DNA of 8,245 nt from Thermococcus sp. (GTDB lineage Archaea > Methanobacteriota_B > Thermococci > Thermococcales > Thermococcaceae), in the NCBI GenBank assembly GCA_027062125.1, contig JAMOTW010000081.1, positions 1 to 8,245 on the forward strand, read 5' to 3'. Below the pieces are notes generated by a model, which was not told the origin of the DNA, searched no databases, and worked only from the letters and a program-made list of their open reading frames with translations. Positions 1 through 6,800 of the stretch are shown here, piece by piece (positions within the stretch are counted from its first letter, which is position 1; each line of letters begins with the position of its first letter). A program made the position numbers and the translations under genes.

Positions 1-535
1 GAGCCAGCACGATGGCCCCGTCGTCGGTAGGTTGAACCCTGATGCCCCCATAGCCACCGTTGGAGTTCTTGAAGGCCCTGGCCCAGACCGGGTTCCCTGA
101 GAAGTCGAACTTGACCAGCGTGAACAGCGGGTCTCCCCGCACCCAGTCACTCGGGGCCGAGACGTTGATGACACCGTTCGTCATTAAAACGACGTAGATA
201 CCGTCCCTCCCCACGCCGATGTCCTGTATGACCTGGAACTGCCCGGAGGGAAGGTTTAGGAGGAGTTTCTGGCTGAGGCTGAAGTTCTTCATCCAGAGCA
301 CTTCACCCATCGGGGAGAGGTGGACCAGAACGGCCAGCCCCGCCCCGTGGCTTCCGAGGAGGTAGTAATCCCCAGAGGTTCCCGGAATGAATGCCACGGG
401 GTTGTAAACGCTGTCGAACATCGTTTTATCGCGCTGGACGTCGTAGACGACCTCCCAGGCGCTGGAGGAGCTAACAAGGGGCAAAAAGAGGCCCGCAACA
501 AGGAAAAAGGCAACAAAGATGGAGGATTTTTTCAT
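1..535 (-). CDS. Secreted beta-propeller-like protein, N-terminal part (runs off the left edge)
   Basis: This open frame begins at ATG 535-533 and stays open to the window edge, giving 178 residues. Residues 1-26 look like a signal peptide: MKKSS, a hydrophobic stretch FVAFFLVAGLFLPLV, then a Ser/Ala-rich cleavage region ending at SSA. The rest shows blade-like repeats of the kind LVKFDFSGNPVWARAF followed by a turn and QPTDDGAIVLA (about residues 139-178). A more diverged copy covers about 57-118 (VLVHLSPMGEVLWMKNF, later GVGRDGIYVVLM). Hydrophobic strand, acidic/Gly turn and Trp resemble the extracellular beta-propeller (delta-60/WD40-like) repeat proteins common in Thermococcales. A GAGGAG ribosome binding site (about 545-550) precedes the start and overlaps the stop of the upstream gene, from which it is separated by 13 nt, so it is probably cotranscribed. 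The substrate or partner is unknown. The propeller assignment is inference from repeat shape. Confidence 0.8.
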   Translation of the reverse strand, partial: MKKSSIFVAFFLVAGLFLPLVSSSSAWEVVYDVQRDKTMFDSVYNPVAFIPGTSGDYYLLGSHGAGLAVLVHLSPMGEVLWMKNFSLSQKLLLNLPSGQFQVIQDIGVGRDGIYVVLMTNGVINVSAPSDWVRGDPLFTLVKFDFSGNPVWARAFKNSNGGYGGIRVQPTDDGAIVLA

Positions 536-548
536 TTTTCACATCTCC

Positions 549-1295
549 TCACGATTTTCTTATTTCAACAACTCTTATCTCCCTCGCGAACTCCTCGGGC
601 GAGAGCTCTCCGGAGAGAGCCTTCAGGAGGGAATCGCTGGAAACAGAAACGCTGACGTTCCTCTCACCGAGGTAAATTATCTCCAACCTCTCGACCCAGG
701 GGGCGTCCTCCAGCATGGCAAGGCTCATCTTGGCGTAGTCCCTCCAGAATGAGTCCTCTCCGGCCAGATACTCGAGGGAAACGCTTGCGGTATCGTTCGT
801 GACCGTCACGCTGTGCACGAGAACATCGAAGAGGCCCAAGTCCGTCTCAATCCTGAACTCCGGCCTTCTAATGTCCTCGAAGGTAGCATTGTCGAGGTCG
901 CCGTTTTTAACGATTAGCGCAATTAAGGGCTCGTCCCCGAAGTAGGCTTCGACCCTTATGTTCCTGGAGCCGTTTTCATATGCCTTTTGCGCGAGGACGT
1001 AAGCTCTACCAAGAAGACCCTCGTCAATGACGCTCGTCTCGAAGTGTATAACCGTCCAGTTGCCGGAGTCCACAACGGTAATATTCTCAAGGGTAGTTTC
1101 CATGCCCGAGATTTCCTCTCCACCGGGAGACTGGGTTTCCGTTGTGCTGGAAGTTTCTCCGAGGCCCTTCGTCATGTTCTTGGCGGTGTCCATAACCCGC
1201 TCGGGACTCAGATTATCTGGGACGTGAAAGTTCCCGTTGAAGTATACGTAACCGCCGATTAGGATGAGAAGGAGGAGCAGCAGCTTTCCCTTCAT
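549..1295 (-). CDS. Membrane-anchored extracellular protein of unknown function (248 aa)
   Basis: I do not recognise the family. Residues 5-18 (LLLLLLILIGGYVY) form one N-terminal membrane anchor or uncleaved signal. A low-complexity Ser/Thr/Gly/Glu linker covers about 43-64, and a soluble domain 65-248 follows. Seven N-X-S/T sequons (for example N71, N79, N108, N136, N167, N213) fit an extracellular, possibly N-glycosylated location. The soluble part seems to contain two similar strand-strand-helix-strand-strand lobes: about 70-133, with helix YVLAQKAYEN, and about 157-230, with helix YAKMSLAMLEDAPW. The start ATG (1295-1293) overlaps the stop of the 465-residue gene by 4 nt (ATGA) and has a strong GAGGAGGGG ribosome binding site, so the two are likely translationally coupled. 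The stop TGA lies inside the ribosome binding region of the next gene. It is probably a partner of the secreted proteins encoded on either side. Confidence 0.85.
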   Translation of the reverse strand: MKGKLLLLLLILIGGYVYFNGNFHVPDNLSPERVMDTAKNMTKGLGETSSTTETQSPGGEEISGMETTLENITVVDSGNWTVIHFETSVIDEGLLGRAYVLAQKAYENGSRNIRVEAYFGDEPLIALIVKNGDLDNATFEDIRRPEFRIETDLGLFDVLVHSVTVTNDTASVSLEYLAGEDSFWRDYAKMSLAMLEDAPWVERLEIIYLGERNVSVSVSSDSLLKALSGELSPEEFAREIRVVEIRKS

Positions 1296-2689
1296 ATTAT
1301 CCCCTCCTCGTAGAGTTTGTTGATGTAGAAGCGTATCCTTGCCTCCTGGTCTCTAAAGTCGCCTTTGGAATTCCTGTTCATCATGTTGACCCTGTGCATT
1401 CCCGCAGTGGTGTCCCTCACCTCATCAATCGTGTTCCTAATGATATCGCGGTACTTCATGCCAGCTTTCTTGTAGCGGATGGCAACCTTCGCCGTCGCTT
1501 CAAACTCCCACCGGTAGTCTTGAGCGAGCGTCTTCTTTATGGCAACACCCATCGAGTTGAGAACCACCTCGATTGGCTTTGTCTCGATGTTAGATGGAAC
1601 GGCGTTCTTGTAGGGGGAGAGGGCCTTCTCGCGGTTCTCTATGTCCGACATGCCGTTGTAGAACGAGGCGCTCTTCTCGTCCACATGAAGGTCTTTGGCG
1701 GTCTTCTTCACCGCCTCGCTATCGGAGAAGACGTTGATGTCCTTGTCGGCCTTGAAGTAGTCCTTGAAGAGTCCCAGTGGTTTGGGAAGGTAGTTGGCGA
1801 CCTGATCGATGAAGGCATCAAGGGCCTTGTTGCCGTAGTACTTGGTCTTCCAGCCGAGGGCCGAGCTACCCCCGGAATAGCCAGGGTTTGAGTTGATCAC
1901 CCTGATAATGTCCCCCTTAGGTGTTTTGACGACCACAAAGCCTCCCCAATTTTCACCGATAGTTCTGAGCCCCCCGTTGGTTTCATTCATCCGCCTAACC
2001 GCATCGGGGCTCAGACCAGTTTCTGAAGAACTTTCAGAACCCCCGGAGATGTCAACGGAAGTGTTCACAGGAACCCTTACCGTGCTGTTGGGTATCCTCT
2101 CCAGGTACATGTTGAGCAGAACCGGGGCGAGGGCTTCGAGGTTGCAGGCGTTCGTTCCCTTGAGGTACTCGACCTCGCCGTAAACGTAGTAGTGGTCATC
2201 CACCAGGGCCGCGTAGGTGTGCTTGATCGACACAAATCCTGTACCGTCGAAGTATCTCTTCTCGTAAACCTCCCTGAGGTCGGCGTAGTTCGGCCCCTCA
2301 TTGAAGTTGTACTGGTAGGATTCGGTTCCCTCCACCTCACCGCTCCAGAAGCCTATCAAATCCTCCACCCTGTCAGTCTGGTTCCGTCCCAGCTTGACGA
2401 ACCAACCGAACTGCTCCACCGCCTCGTTGTCAGTGTAATAGGTCACGACTATCCTGATGTAGTTGTTCAGACTTTCATTTCTGTGGGGACAAATGAAGTC
2501 CTGGTAAGAGTTTACATAGTTCGAGCCTTCCCATCCGCCTCCACCGTTGCTGAAGGTTAGTATCAGACCGAGGGATTCAGCCTCTTCCTTCGTTATCGAG
2601 GGCAACTGGTCCGGAAACTGGGAAGCAGAAACGGATAAGGCAAGTAAGAGCGTGACTCCCAAGAAAATGACCATTTTCTTCAGCATCAT
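1292..2689 (-). CDS. Secreted protein of unknown function (465 aa)
   Basis: I do not recognise the family. Residues 1-23 form a typical signal peptide (MMLKK, hydrophobic VIFLGVTLLLALSV, SAS cleavage region), so the protein is probably exported. An N-terminal domain of about 24-205 is rich in aromatic residues and beta strands and has two cysteines, C67 (FICPHR) and C182 (NACNL), which could form a disulfide. A Ser/Gly/Glu linker covers about 211-226. The C-terminal region, about 285-465, is charged and mostly helical (for example DAFIDQVANY and YRDIIRNTIDEVRDTT). About five N-glycosylation sequons are present. I chose ATG 2689-2687 because a GGAGGT ribosome binding site lies 4 nt upstream and because it overlaps the stop of the small upstream gene. 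The adjacent ATG at 2686-2684 has 7-nt spacing and is equally possible. An in-frame ATG ten codons upstream has no ribosome binding site and would bury the signal peptide. The gene overlaps the 248-residue gene by 4 nt. Confidence 0.85.
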   Translation of the reverse strand: MMLKKMVIFLGVTLLLALSVSASQFPDQLPSITKEEAESLGLILTFSNGGGGWEGSNYVNSYQDFICPHRNESLNNYIRIVVTYYTDNEAVEQFGWFVKLGRNQTDRVEDLIGFWSGEVEGTESYQYNFNEGPNYADLREVYEKRYFDGTGFVSIKHTYAALVDDHYYVYGEVEYLKGTNACNLEALAPVLLNMYLERIPNSTVRVPVNTSVDISGGSESSSETGLSPDAVRRMNETNGGLRTIGENWGGFVVVKTPKGDIIRVINSNPGYSGGSSALGWKTKYYGNKALDAFIDQVANYLPKPLGLFKDYFKADKDINVFSDSEAVKKTAKDLHVDEKSASFYNGMSDIENREKALSPYKNAVPSNIETKPIEVVLNSMGVAIKKTLAQDYRWEFEATAKVAIRYKKAGMKYRDIIRNTIDEVRDTTAGMHRVNMMNRNSKGDFRDQEARIRFYINKLYEEGII

Positions 2690-2817
2690 ACCAACCTCCG
2701 AAGGAGCCCCAGAAACCACCTCACGAGAGGGAGGAAAACCACGACTGCCCCAATGAGAAGGAGAAGCCCGAGAAGCGGGCCGAGAACGTTAAAGCCCGTG
2801 AGGGGTTCGGAGGGCAT
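2686..2817 (-). CDS. Small single-span membrane protein (43 aa), first gene of the secreted-protein operon
   Basis: A 43-codon frame runs from ATG 2817-2815 to TGA 2688-2686. The product reads MPSEPLTGFNVLGP, then a hydrophobic stretch LLGLLLLIGAVVVFLPLV (about 15-32), then a basic amphipathic tail RWFLGLLRRLV. This predicts one membrane helix with the N-terminus outside and the Arg-rich tail in the cytoplasm. GGAAGTGA, one mismatch from the consensus ribosome binding site, lies just upstream. The TGA overlaps the start of the 465-residue gene (ATGA), the same coupling seen at the next junction, which strongly suggests a real gene. The reading frame stays open upstream to a TAG near 2945, so a longer form from TTG (2835) cannot be excluded. 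The family is unknown; a role as small partner or membrane anchor of the secreted proteins is inference. Confidence 0.6.
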   Translation of the reverse strand: MPSEPLTGFNVLGPLLGLLLLIGAVVVFLPLVRWFLGLLRRLV

Positions 2818-2876
2818 GCACTCACTTCCGGGCAAAACCCATCTCGCGGAAAAGAAAAGCGGGACAGGGTCTGCTT

Positions 2877-2890
2877 TGTAACAAATTACA
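2877..2890. promoter_or_regulatory. Candidate operator: perfect 14-bp palindrome
   Basis: TGTAA-CAAA-TTACA is a perfect inverted repeat with 5-bp arms and a 4-bp centre. It lies 10-23 bp downstream of the predicted TATA element (2900-2907, minus strand), where the transcription start should fall. In archaea a regulator bound at this place usually represses by blocking polymerase. The sequence does not match the TrmB-type (TATCAC-N5-GTGATA) or SurR (GTT-N3-AAC) patterns that I know. The binding protein is unknown. Confidence 0.4.
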
Positions 2891-2899
2891 CATTCCTGG

Positions 2900-2914
2900 A
2901 TAATAAGACTTTCG
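2900..2914 (-). promoter_or_regulatory. Archaeal promoter (BRE/TATA) for the secreted-protein operon
   Basis: On the minus strand CGAAAGT (BRE-like, 2914-2908) is followed directly by CTTATTAT (TATA-like, 2907-2900). Transcription would start about 25 nt downstream, near 2875-2880, giving a leader of about 60 nt before ATG 2817. It is the best TATA-like element between the btpA-like gene and the operon. The TATA box is not canonical, so the assignment is moderate. Confidence 0.45.
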
Positions 2915-2926
2915 GAAAAGAAAATT
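2914..2926 (-). terminator. Pyrimidine-rich putative terminator after the BtpA-family gene
   Basis: The minus strand reads AATTTTCTTTTCC 16-28 nt after the TGA of the BtpA-family gene. Euryarchaeal RNA polymerase terminates at short T-runs without needing a hairpin. Two runs of four Ts make this a plausible but weak terminator. It adjoins the BRE of the next promoter. Confidence 0.3.
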
Positions 2927-2941
2927 CGAGTGAAAGTAAAG

Positions 2942-3733
2942 TCAAACTAAGGATTTTTTAGACCGAAGATCCTTCGCCAAATCGGCCAGTTTCCTTGCCC
3001 TCTCCGGAGAAACTTCGTTCTCGACCCTTCCTTCCCGCTTGATCCACGTGCCCACTATGAAGCCGTCCGCGTGCCTCCAGAGTTCAGGAAGGTTGTCGTA
3101 GGCGGTTCCGGAGCCCACTATGACCGGTACAGGCGAGATTCTCTTAGCTATGGCAAGTTTTTCAAGGTCAACGGGCTTTCCTGTTGCTCTGCCGCTGACC
3201 ACTATCGCGTCGGCAAGGCCGCGCTCGACGGTGTCCCTTATCGCATCCTCGAAGTCCCCAAAGTGAACCGCGTGCTTGACGTGCACATCCGCAAAGACCT
3301 TTATTTTGCTCGGGAGGAGCTTCCTGAGCTTAGCGAGCTCGTGGGCGATGCCCTCTATGATGCCCTGGTCTGTGTAGGCTATACCGCTCAGCACGTTCAC
3401 CCTTATGAAGTCCGCTTTTACGGCGTAGGCTATTGAGTACGCGGCGATTCCATCGTTGCGGAGAACGTTTATCCCGAGGGGAAGGTCAACCTCGTCGCGG
3501 ATTGCCTTGGCGACCGCTGTAAAAGCGGCGACGGTCGTCTTGTCCACGTACTTTGGAAACGGAACGTCGCCGAAGTTCTCGACCATTATAGCGTCGAAAC
3601 CTGCCTCTTCGATGGTTTTCGCGTCCCTTATGGCAGCCTCAACCACCCCATCTAACTCGCCGTCGTAAAAGTACGAACCCGGAAGGGGCTTTAGATGAAC
3701 CATCCCTATGAGGGGCTTTCTCTCGAAGTCCAT
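2942..3733 (-). CDS. BtpA/SgcQ-family TIM-barrel protein (263 aa)
   Basis: The protein belongs to the BtpA family (PF03437/COG0434), predicted (beta/alpha)8-barrel proteins named after a cyanobacterial photosystem I biogenesis factor. The biochemical role in archaea is not settled, and photosystem work does not apply here. Family motifs visible in order: GMVHLKPLPGS (10-20), VENFGDVPF (51-59), NVLRND (89-94), FIRVNV (109-114), ADVHVKHA (148-155), VVSGRATG (178-185), VGSGTAYDNL (206-215) and FIVGTWIKREG (225-235). The GSG loop near the end of the barrel suggests binding of a phosphorylated ligand (inference). The length is normal for the family, and there is no signal peptide or membrane span, so it is cytoplasmic. 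I chose ATG 3733-3731 because AGGTGG (3743-3738) precedes it at 4 nt and the family N-terminus begins here. An in-frame ATG 25 codons upstream has no support and would run through the promoter region. It stands alone between two operons. Confidence 0.92.
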   Translation of the reverse strand: MDFERKPLIGMVHLKPLPGSYFYDGELDGVVEAAIRDAKTIEEAGFDAIMVENFGDVPFPKYVDKTTVAAFTAVAKAIRDEVDLPLGINVLRNDGIAAYSIAYAVKADFIRVNVLSGIAYTDQGIIEGIAHELAKLRKLLPSKIKVFADVHVKHAVHFGDFEDAIRDTVERGLADAIVVSGRATGKPVDLEKLAIAKRISPVPVIVGSGTAYDNLPELWRHADGFIVGTWIKREGRVENEVSPERARKLADLAKDLRSKKSLV

Positions 3734-3764
3734 GCAACCACCTGAATGGGGAAACGCGTCGGGG

Positions 3765-3780
3765 ATAGTTAAGGGTTTTG
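3765..3780 (-). promoter_or_regulatory. Putative promoter of the BtpA-family gene
   Basis: On the minus strand CAAAACCC (BRE-like, 3780-3773) is followed by TTAACTAT (TATA-like, 3772-3765). Transcription would start near 3742-3745, leaving a leader of about 10 nt with the AGGTGG ribosome binding site at its very 5' end. It is the only AT-rich element at a suitable distance, but the match is weak. Confidence 0.35.
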
Positions 3781-3822
3781 GAGGGCAGACCAGAGGTCGG
3801 GTGAACAAACATTTACACCGAT

Positions 3823-3838
3823 GAAAAGCCTTATATAA
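3823..3838 (+). promoter_or_regulatory. Strong archaeal promoter, probably giving a leaderless mRNA
   Basis: GAAAAGCC (BRE, 3823-3830) is followed by TTATATAA (TATA box, 3831-3838), a near-ideal Thermococcales promoter. A start site 25-27 nt downstream of the TATA centre falls at about 3859-3863, on or next to ATG 3863. The only GGAG (3845-3848) is 14 nt from the ATG, too far for a ribosome binding site and probably upstream of the RNA start. The first gene of this operon is therefore likely translated from a leaderless transcript, unlike the others in the window. Confidence 0.7.
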
Positions 3839-3862
3839 CCAGCCGGAGAAGTAAAGAACATC

Positions 3863-6800
3863 ATGAACGGGCGGAAATACGTCGCCTTTTTAGCCCTGAC
3901 CCTGCTGTCGCTCCTCGTTGCTTCCTCGCTTCTCGGGCCAGCCCTGATTGTGGCTCCCCCCAACACGACCCCGCTCGAAGATATACTCTCCCCCGAGCTC
4001 CCCGCGGGAAACAACACCAACGAGACCGGGCCGCCGGTGGAGGCTCCCCACTGGGAGGGGATAATGCTGAACGTTACAGGAGCTTCCCACATCCACTACC
4101 TCCGTACGCGGGTCTACTCCGTGTATGTGAACGGGGAATGGAGGGAGGGAAACGTTACGCGGATTCCGACCAGCGTCATAGCACCGCCCGAGGTGACCGT
4201 GCCCCACCATTCGGAGAGGGACACCGTGAGCGTCGTCTCCTCCGGCCCGCTTGCCTACCTCCCCACGGCCCTCCACACCGTCAGGGTCGAAGCCCCGGGG
4301 ATAACGGCCATCCCGGAGTACAACCTCTTCGAGAGCGCCTCCAGCGTTACCTCCTACCGGTTCACCGCCGTAACGAACACTTTCAACATCCCATACCTCC
4401 TCAACCTCACCGCCGGAAACCTGACGGACTACCTGAACGCCCCGGGAGACGAGGCCCTGAAGAACCTCGCGGAGAGGATAACGGTGGGGGCGGATTCCGA
4501 CTACGAGCGGGCCCTCAGGATAATGGAGTACCTCAACGGGAACTACAGACTCAACGAGAACGCCACTCCTCCTGAGGGTACCGACAGGCTTCACTGGTTC
4601 CTCTTTCAGTCAGGAGAGGGGAGCTCCTACGACTTCGCCACGGCCTTCGCGGTGCTGGCGAGACTCAACGGCCTCCCGGCGAGACTGGTGGAGGGGTTCT
4701 ACGTAAACGCGACGCCGGAGGAGCAGACCGTAACCGGGAAGAACCACCTCTACTGGGCGGAGGTCTACTTCAACGGGGCCGGCTGGCTCACCTTCGATCC
4801 AATCCACAACTACCGGAACACGTTCAGGCCCTTTGACCTCAGGGTAGAGAGGTACGAGGTGAACTTAGAGCCCAACGAGAGCACCGCCGTGAGGGTGCAC
4901 TTCTGGGACGTCGCGAGCGGGCTGAACGCTACCCTCCGCGTCGTTGACTGGAGGGGGAGGGAGGTGTTCAGGACCAACGAGTCCGGAACCTTTGATGTTC
5001 GGATAGGGCCCTTCGAGAGGCCCGGGAGCTACGTCCTCTTTGTGAACGCCTCCGCGGGCGACGGCTCAACCTTCATGCAGCCCATCAGGGTGAACGTCCG
5101 GGGAAACGTCTCCGTCCTGCCGGAGGTGAACTGGGTCTCGGTGAGGCACGGGAGTGGAACCCGGGTTCTGCTTACGGCAGAGGGGTTCAGTTCGGTGGAA
5201 ATCTCGTCGGACCCCCCGCTCACCGAGGTCGTCTACCTAAAGCGCACCTCCAACCTGTCCTGGATAATCCTCACGGAGATCAACGCGGTTCCGCCCGCTG
5301 GAATCGGATGGAGGGCCCTCAAGTTACGCGTCCACGACAACAGCACGAGCTACACGGTGATCCTCCCGGTTTTCATCTACGACTTCGCAGGGATAAGCGC
5401 CACCCTTCCCAGCAGGGTGCTCGCGGGGAGCAGGGTGACGATCTCCGGGACGGTCGAAGGGCGACACTCCGGTTGCCCAGTGAAGAGCGGCTACGTCTTC
5501 GCGGGCATAACCGCGGGAAGGTTCATCCTCCTCGGGGTTGGGAACGTCAGCGATGGGAGGTTCTCCTTCAACGCCACCCTTCCACGGTATCTCCCGGGCG
5601 GATTATCGTCCATAGACCTCGTCTACGTTCCCCCCACGGGGAATCCAATGATGCCCGGGACTTTCCCGGCGATAGTGAGGATAATAGGGCTCTCCGAACT
5701 CAAGGTCCCGGAAACGGTGCTGGCCGGGCCCGGGAACGTGACGCTCACCGGTGCTCTCCTCCGGGCGGATGGGAATCCCATTCCGAACGCGACGGTTGAG
5801 TACCTCATCGACGGCGTCGGCGCGGGAAAAGTTAACACCTCGGAGGACGGAACCTTCAGGGTCACGGTCCCGGTGAAGGGTATAGAAGCCCACAGGCTCG
5901 AGTTTTTCTATAATGGGAGCGAGGACTACGTCGGAAGCTCCGCATCGACGCTGCTGAGAACGGCCGTGTTGGAGGTTCCCGGGGAGGTGAACGTCACCCT
6001 CGGAAGGCCGTTCACCCTGAGCGGGGAGCTCATCGGCGTGGAGAACACGACGCTGAAGGCCTACATCTTCCCGGACAGGGAGTACACTGTGGATGTCTCC
6101 AACGGGAGCTTCTCGCTGACGGTGGAGCCCTTCGCGAGGGTGGGCGAGAGAACCCTCGAGTTCCGTTCGGGTGCGTACATCCTCGGGAGGGTCGTTCTCA
6201 GGGTCACCTCGCCCGTTGAGGTGAAGCTCCTCACGGATAAGGCGGAGGGCGAGGAGAGGGCAGAGATAAGGGTAGCGGCCCTCAACGCCCTGGGCGAGCC
6301 CCTGGCAGGTGCGAGGCTGAAAGTGAAGGTGGGCAACCTGACCAGGGTCGTTACCACCAACGCCTCCGGGATAGCGGTTCTCGAGGTACCCGTTCCCAAG
6401 AAGAGCGTCAACACGACCGTAACCGTGGCCTTCGACGGGGCCGGCTACTACCTCCCCGCAAAAGAAACCTTCTACGTCGTCGTCTCAAGGAAGAGGAAAA
6501 TCCCGTGGCTCTACATCGGAGTGGCGGTTCTAATCGGAGCGGTTCTGGTCAGGTACGCCCTCGTCCACAGGAGGCCGAGGGAAACGGAGGAAGGGGGCGT
6601 TCTCAAGATCATATTCACCAGCGGGGTTCCGGTCTACCGCGAGGGCGAGGGCATAGGGGTGAGCGTCGAGTGCGATGGGATCGCGGAGCTCATCGTCGAC
6701 GGGAAGCCTGTGGGAAGGGGAAGGGAGTTCACCCTGGTTCTCCCAGCTGGAGAGCACTCGGTGGAGGCCCGGTGCGGGGAGAAGGTCGAGCGGACCAGCC

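Larger units (their letters stand above)
2847..2924. repeat. Pair of 12-bp direct repeats flanking the operon promoter
   Basis: The 12-mer CGGAAAAGAAAA occurs exactly at 2847-2858 and again at 2913-2924, 66 bp apart. Read on the minus strand it is TTTTCTTTTCCG. One copy lies just upstream of the BRE of the predicted promoter, the other in the leader before the 43-residue gene. The pyrimidine-rich character means that part of the match could be composition. It could be a regulator site or two T-rich termination signals. Confidence 0.4.

Noticed and set aside
1394..1891. 165-residue plus-strand frame opposite the secreted 465-residue protein
   Set aside because: It has no promoter, ribosome binding site or domain and is antisense to a gene with signal peptide and coupled neighbours.
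2690..2719. Start of the 465-residue secreted protein at the upstream in-frame ATG (2719)
   Set aside because: It would place ten polar residues before the signal peptide and lacks a ribosome binding site; this stretch is better explained as the end of the 43-residue gene.
3734..3808. N-terminal extension of the BtpA-family protein from an upstream in-frame ATG (3808)
   Set aside because: The extra 25 residues precede the conserved family N-terminus and have no ribosome binding site. They would also overlap the probable promoter, while ATG 3733 has AGGTGG at correct spacing.
3800..3819. Imperfect dyad GGTG-N12-CACC just upstream of the BRE of the rightward operon
   Set aside because: Only four outer base pairs plus scattered inner ones match; this is common by chance and has no known regulator pattern, although an activator site here is not impossible.
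4138..4575. Long open frames in other phases over the 1070-residue gene (for example 4138-4575 plus, 3890-4594 minus, 5308-5799 plus, 6505-6969 plus)
   Set aside because: They are Arg/Pro/Gly-rich translations typical of shadow frames in GC-rich coding DNA, with no ribosome binding site or recognisable domain; the frame-2 protein has clear domains.
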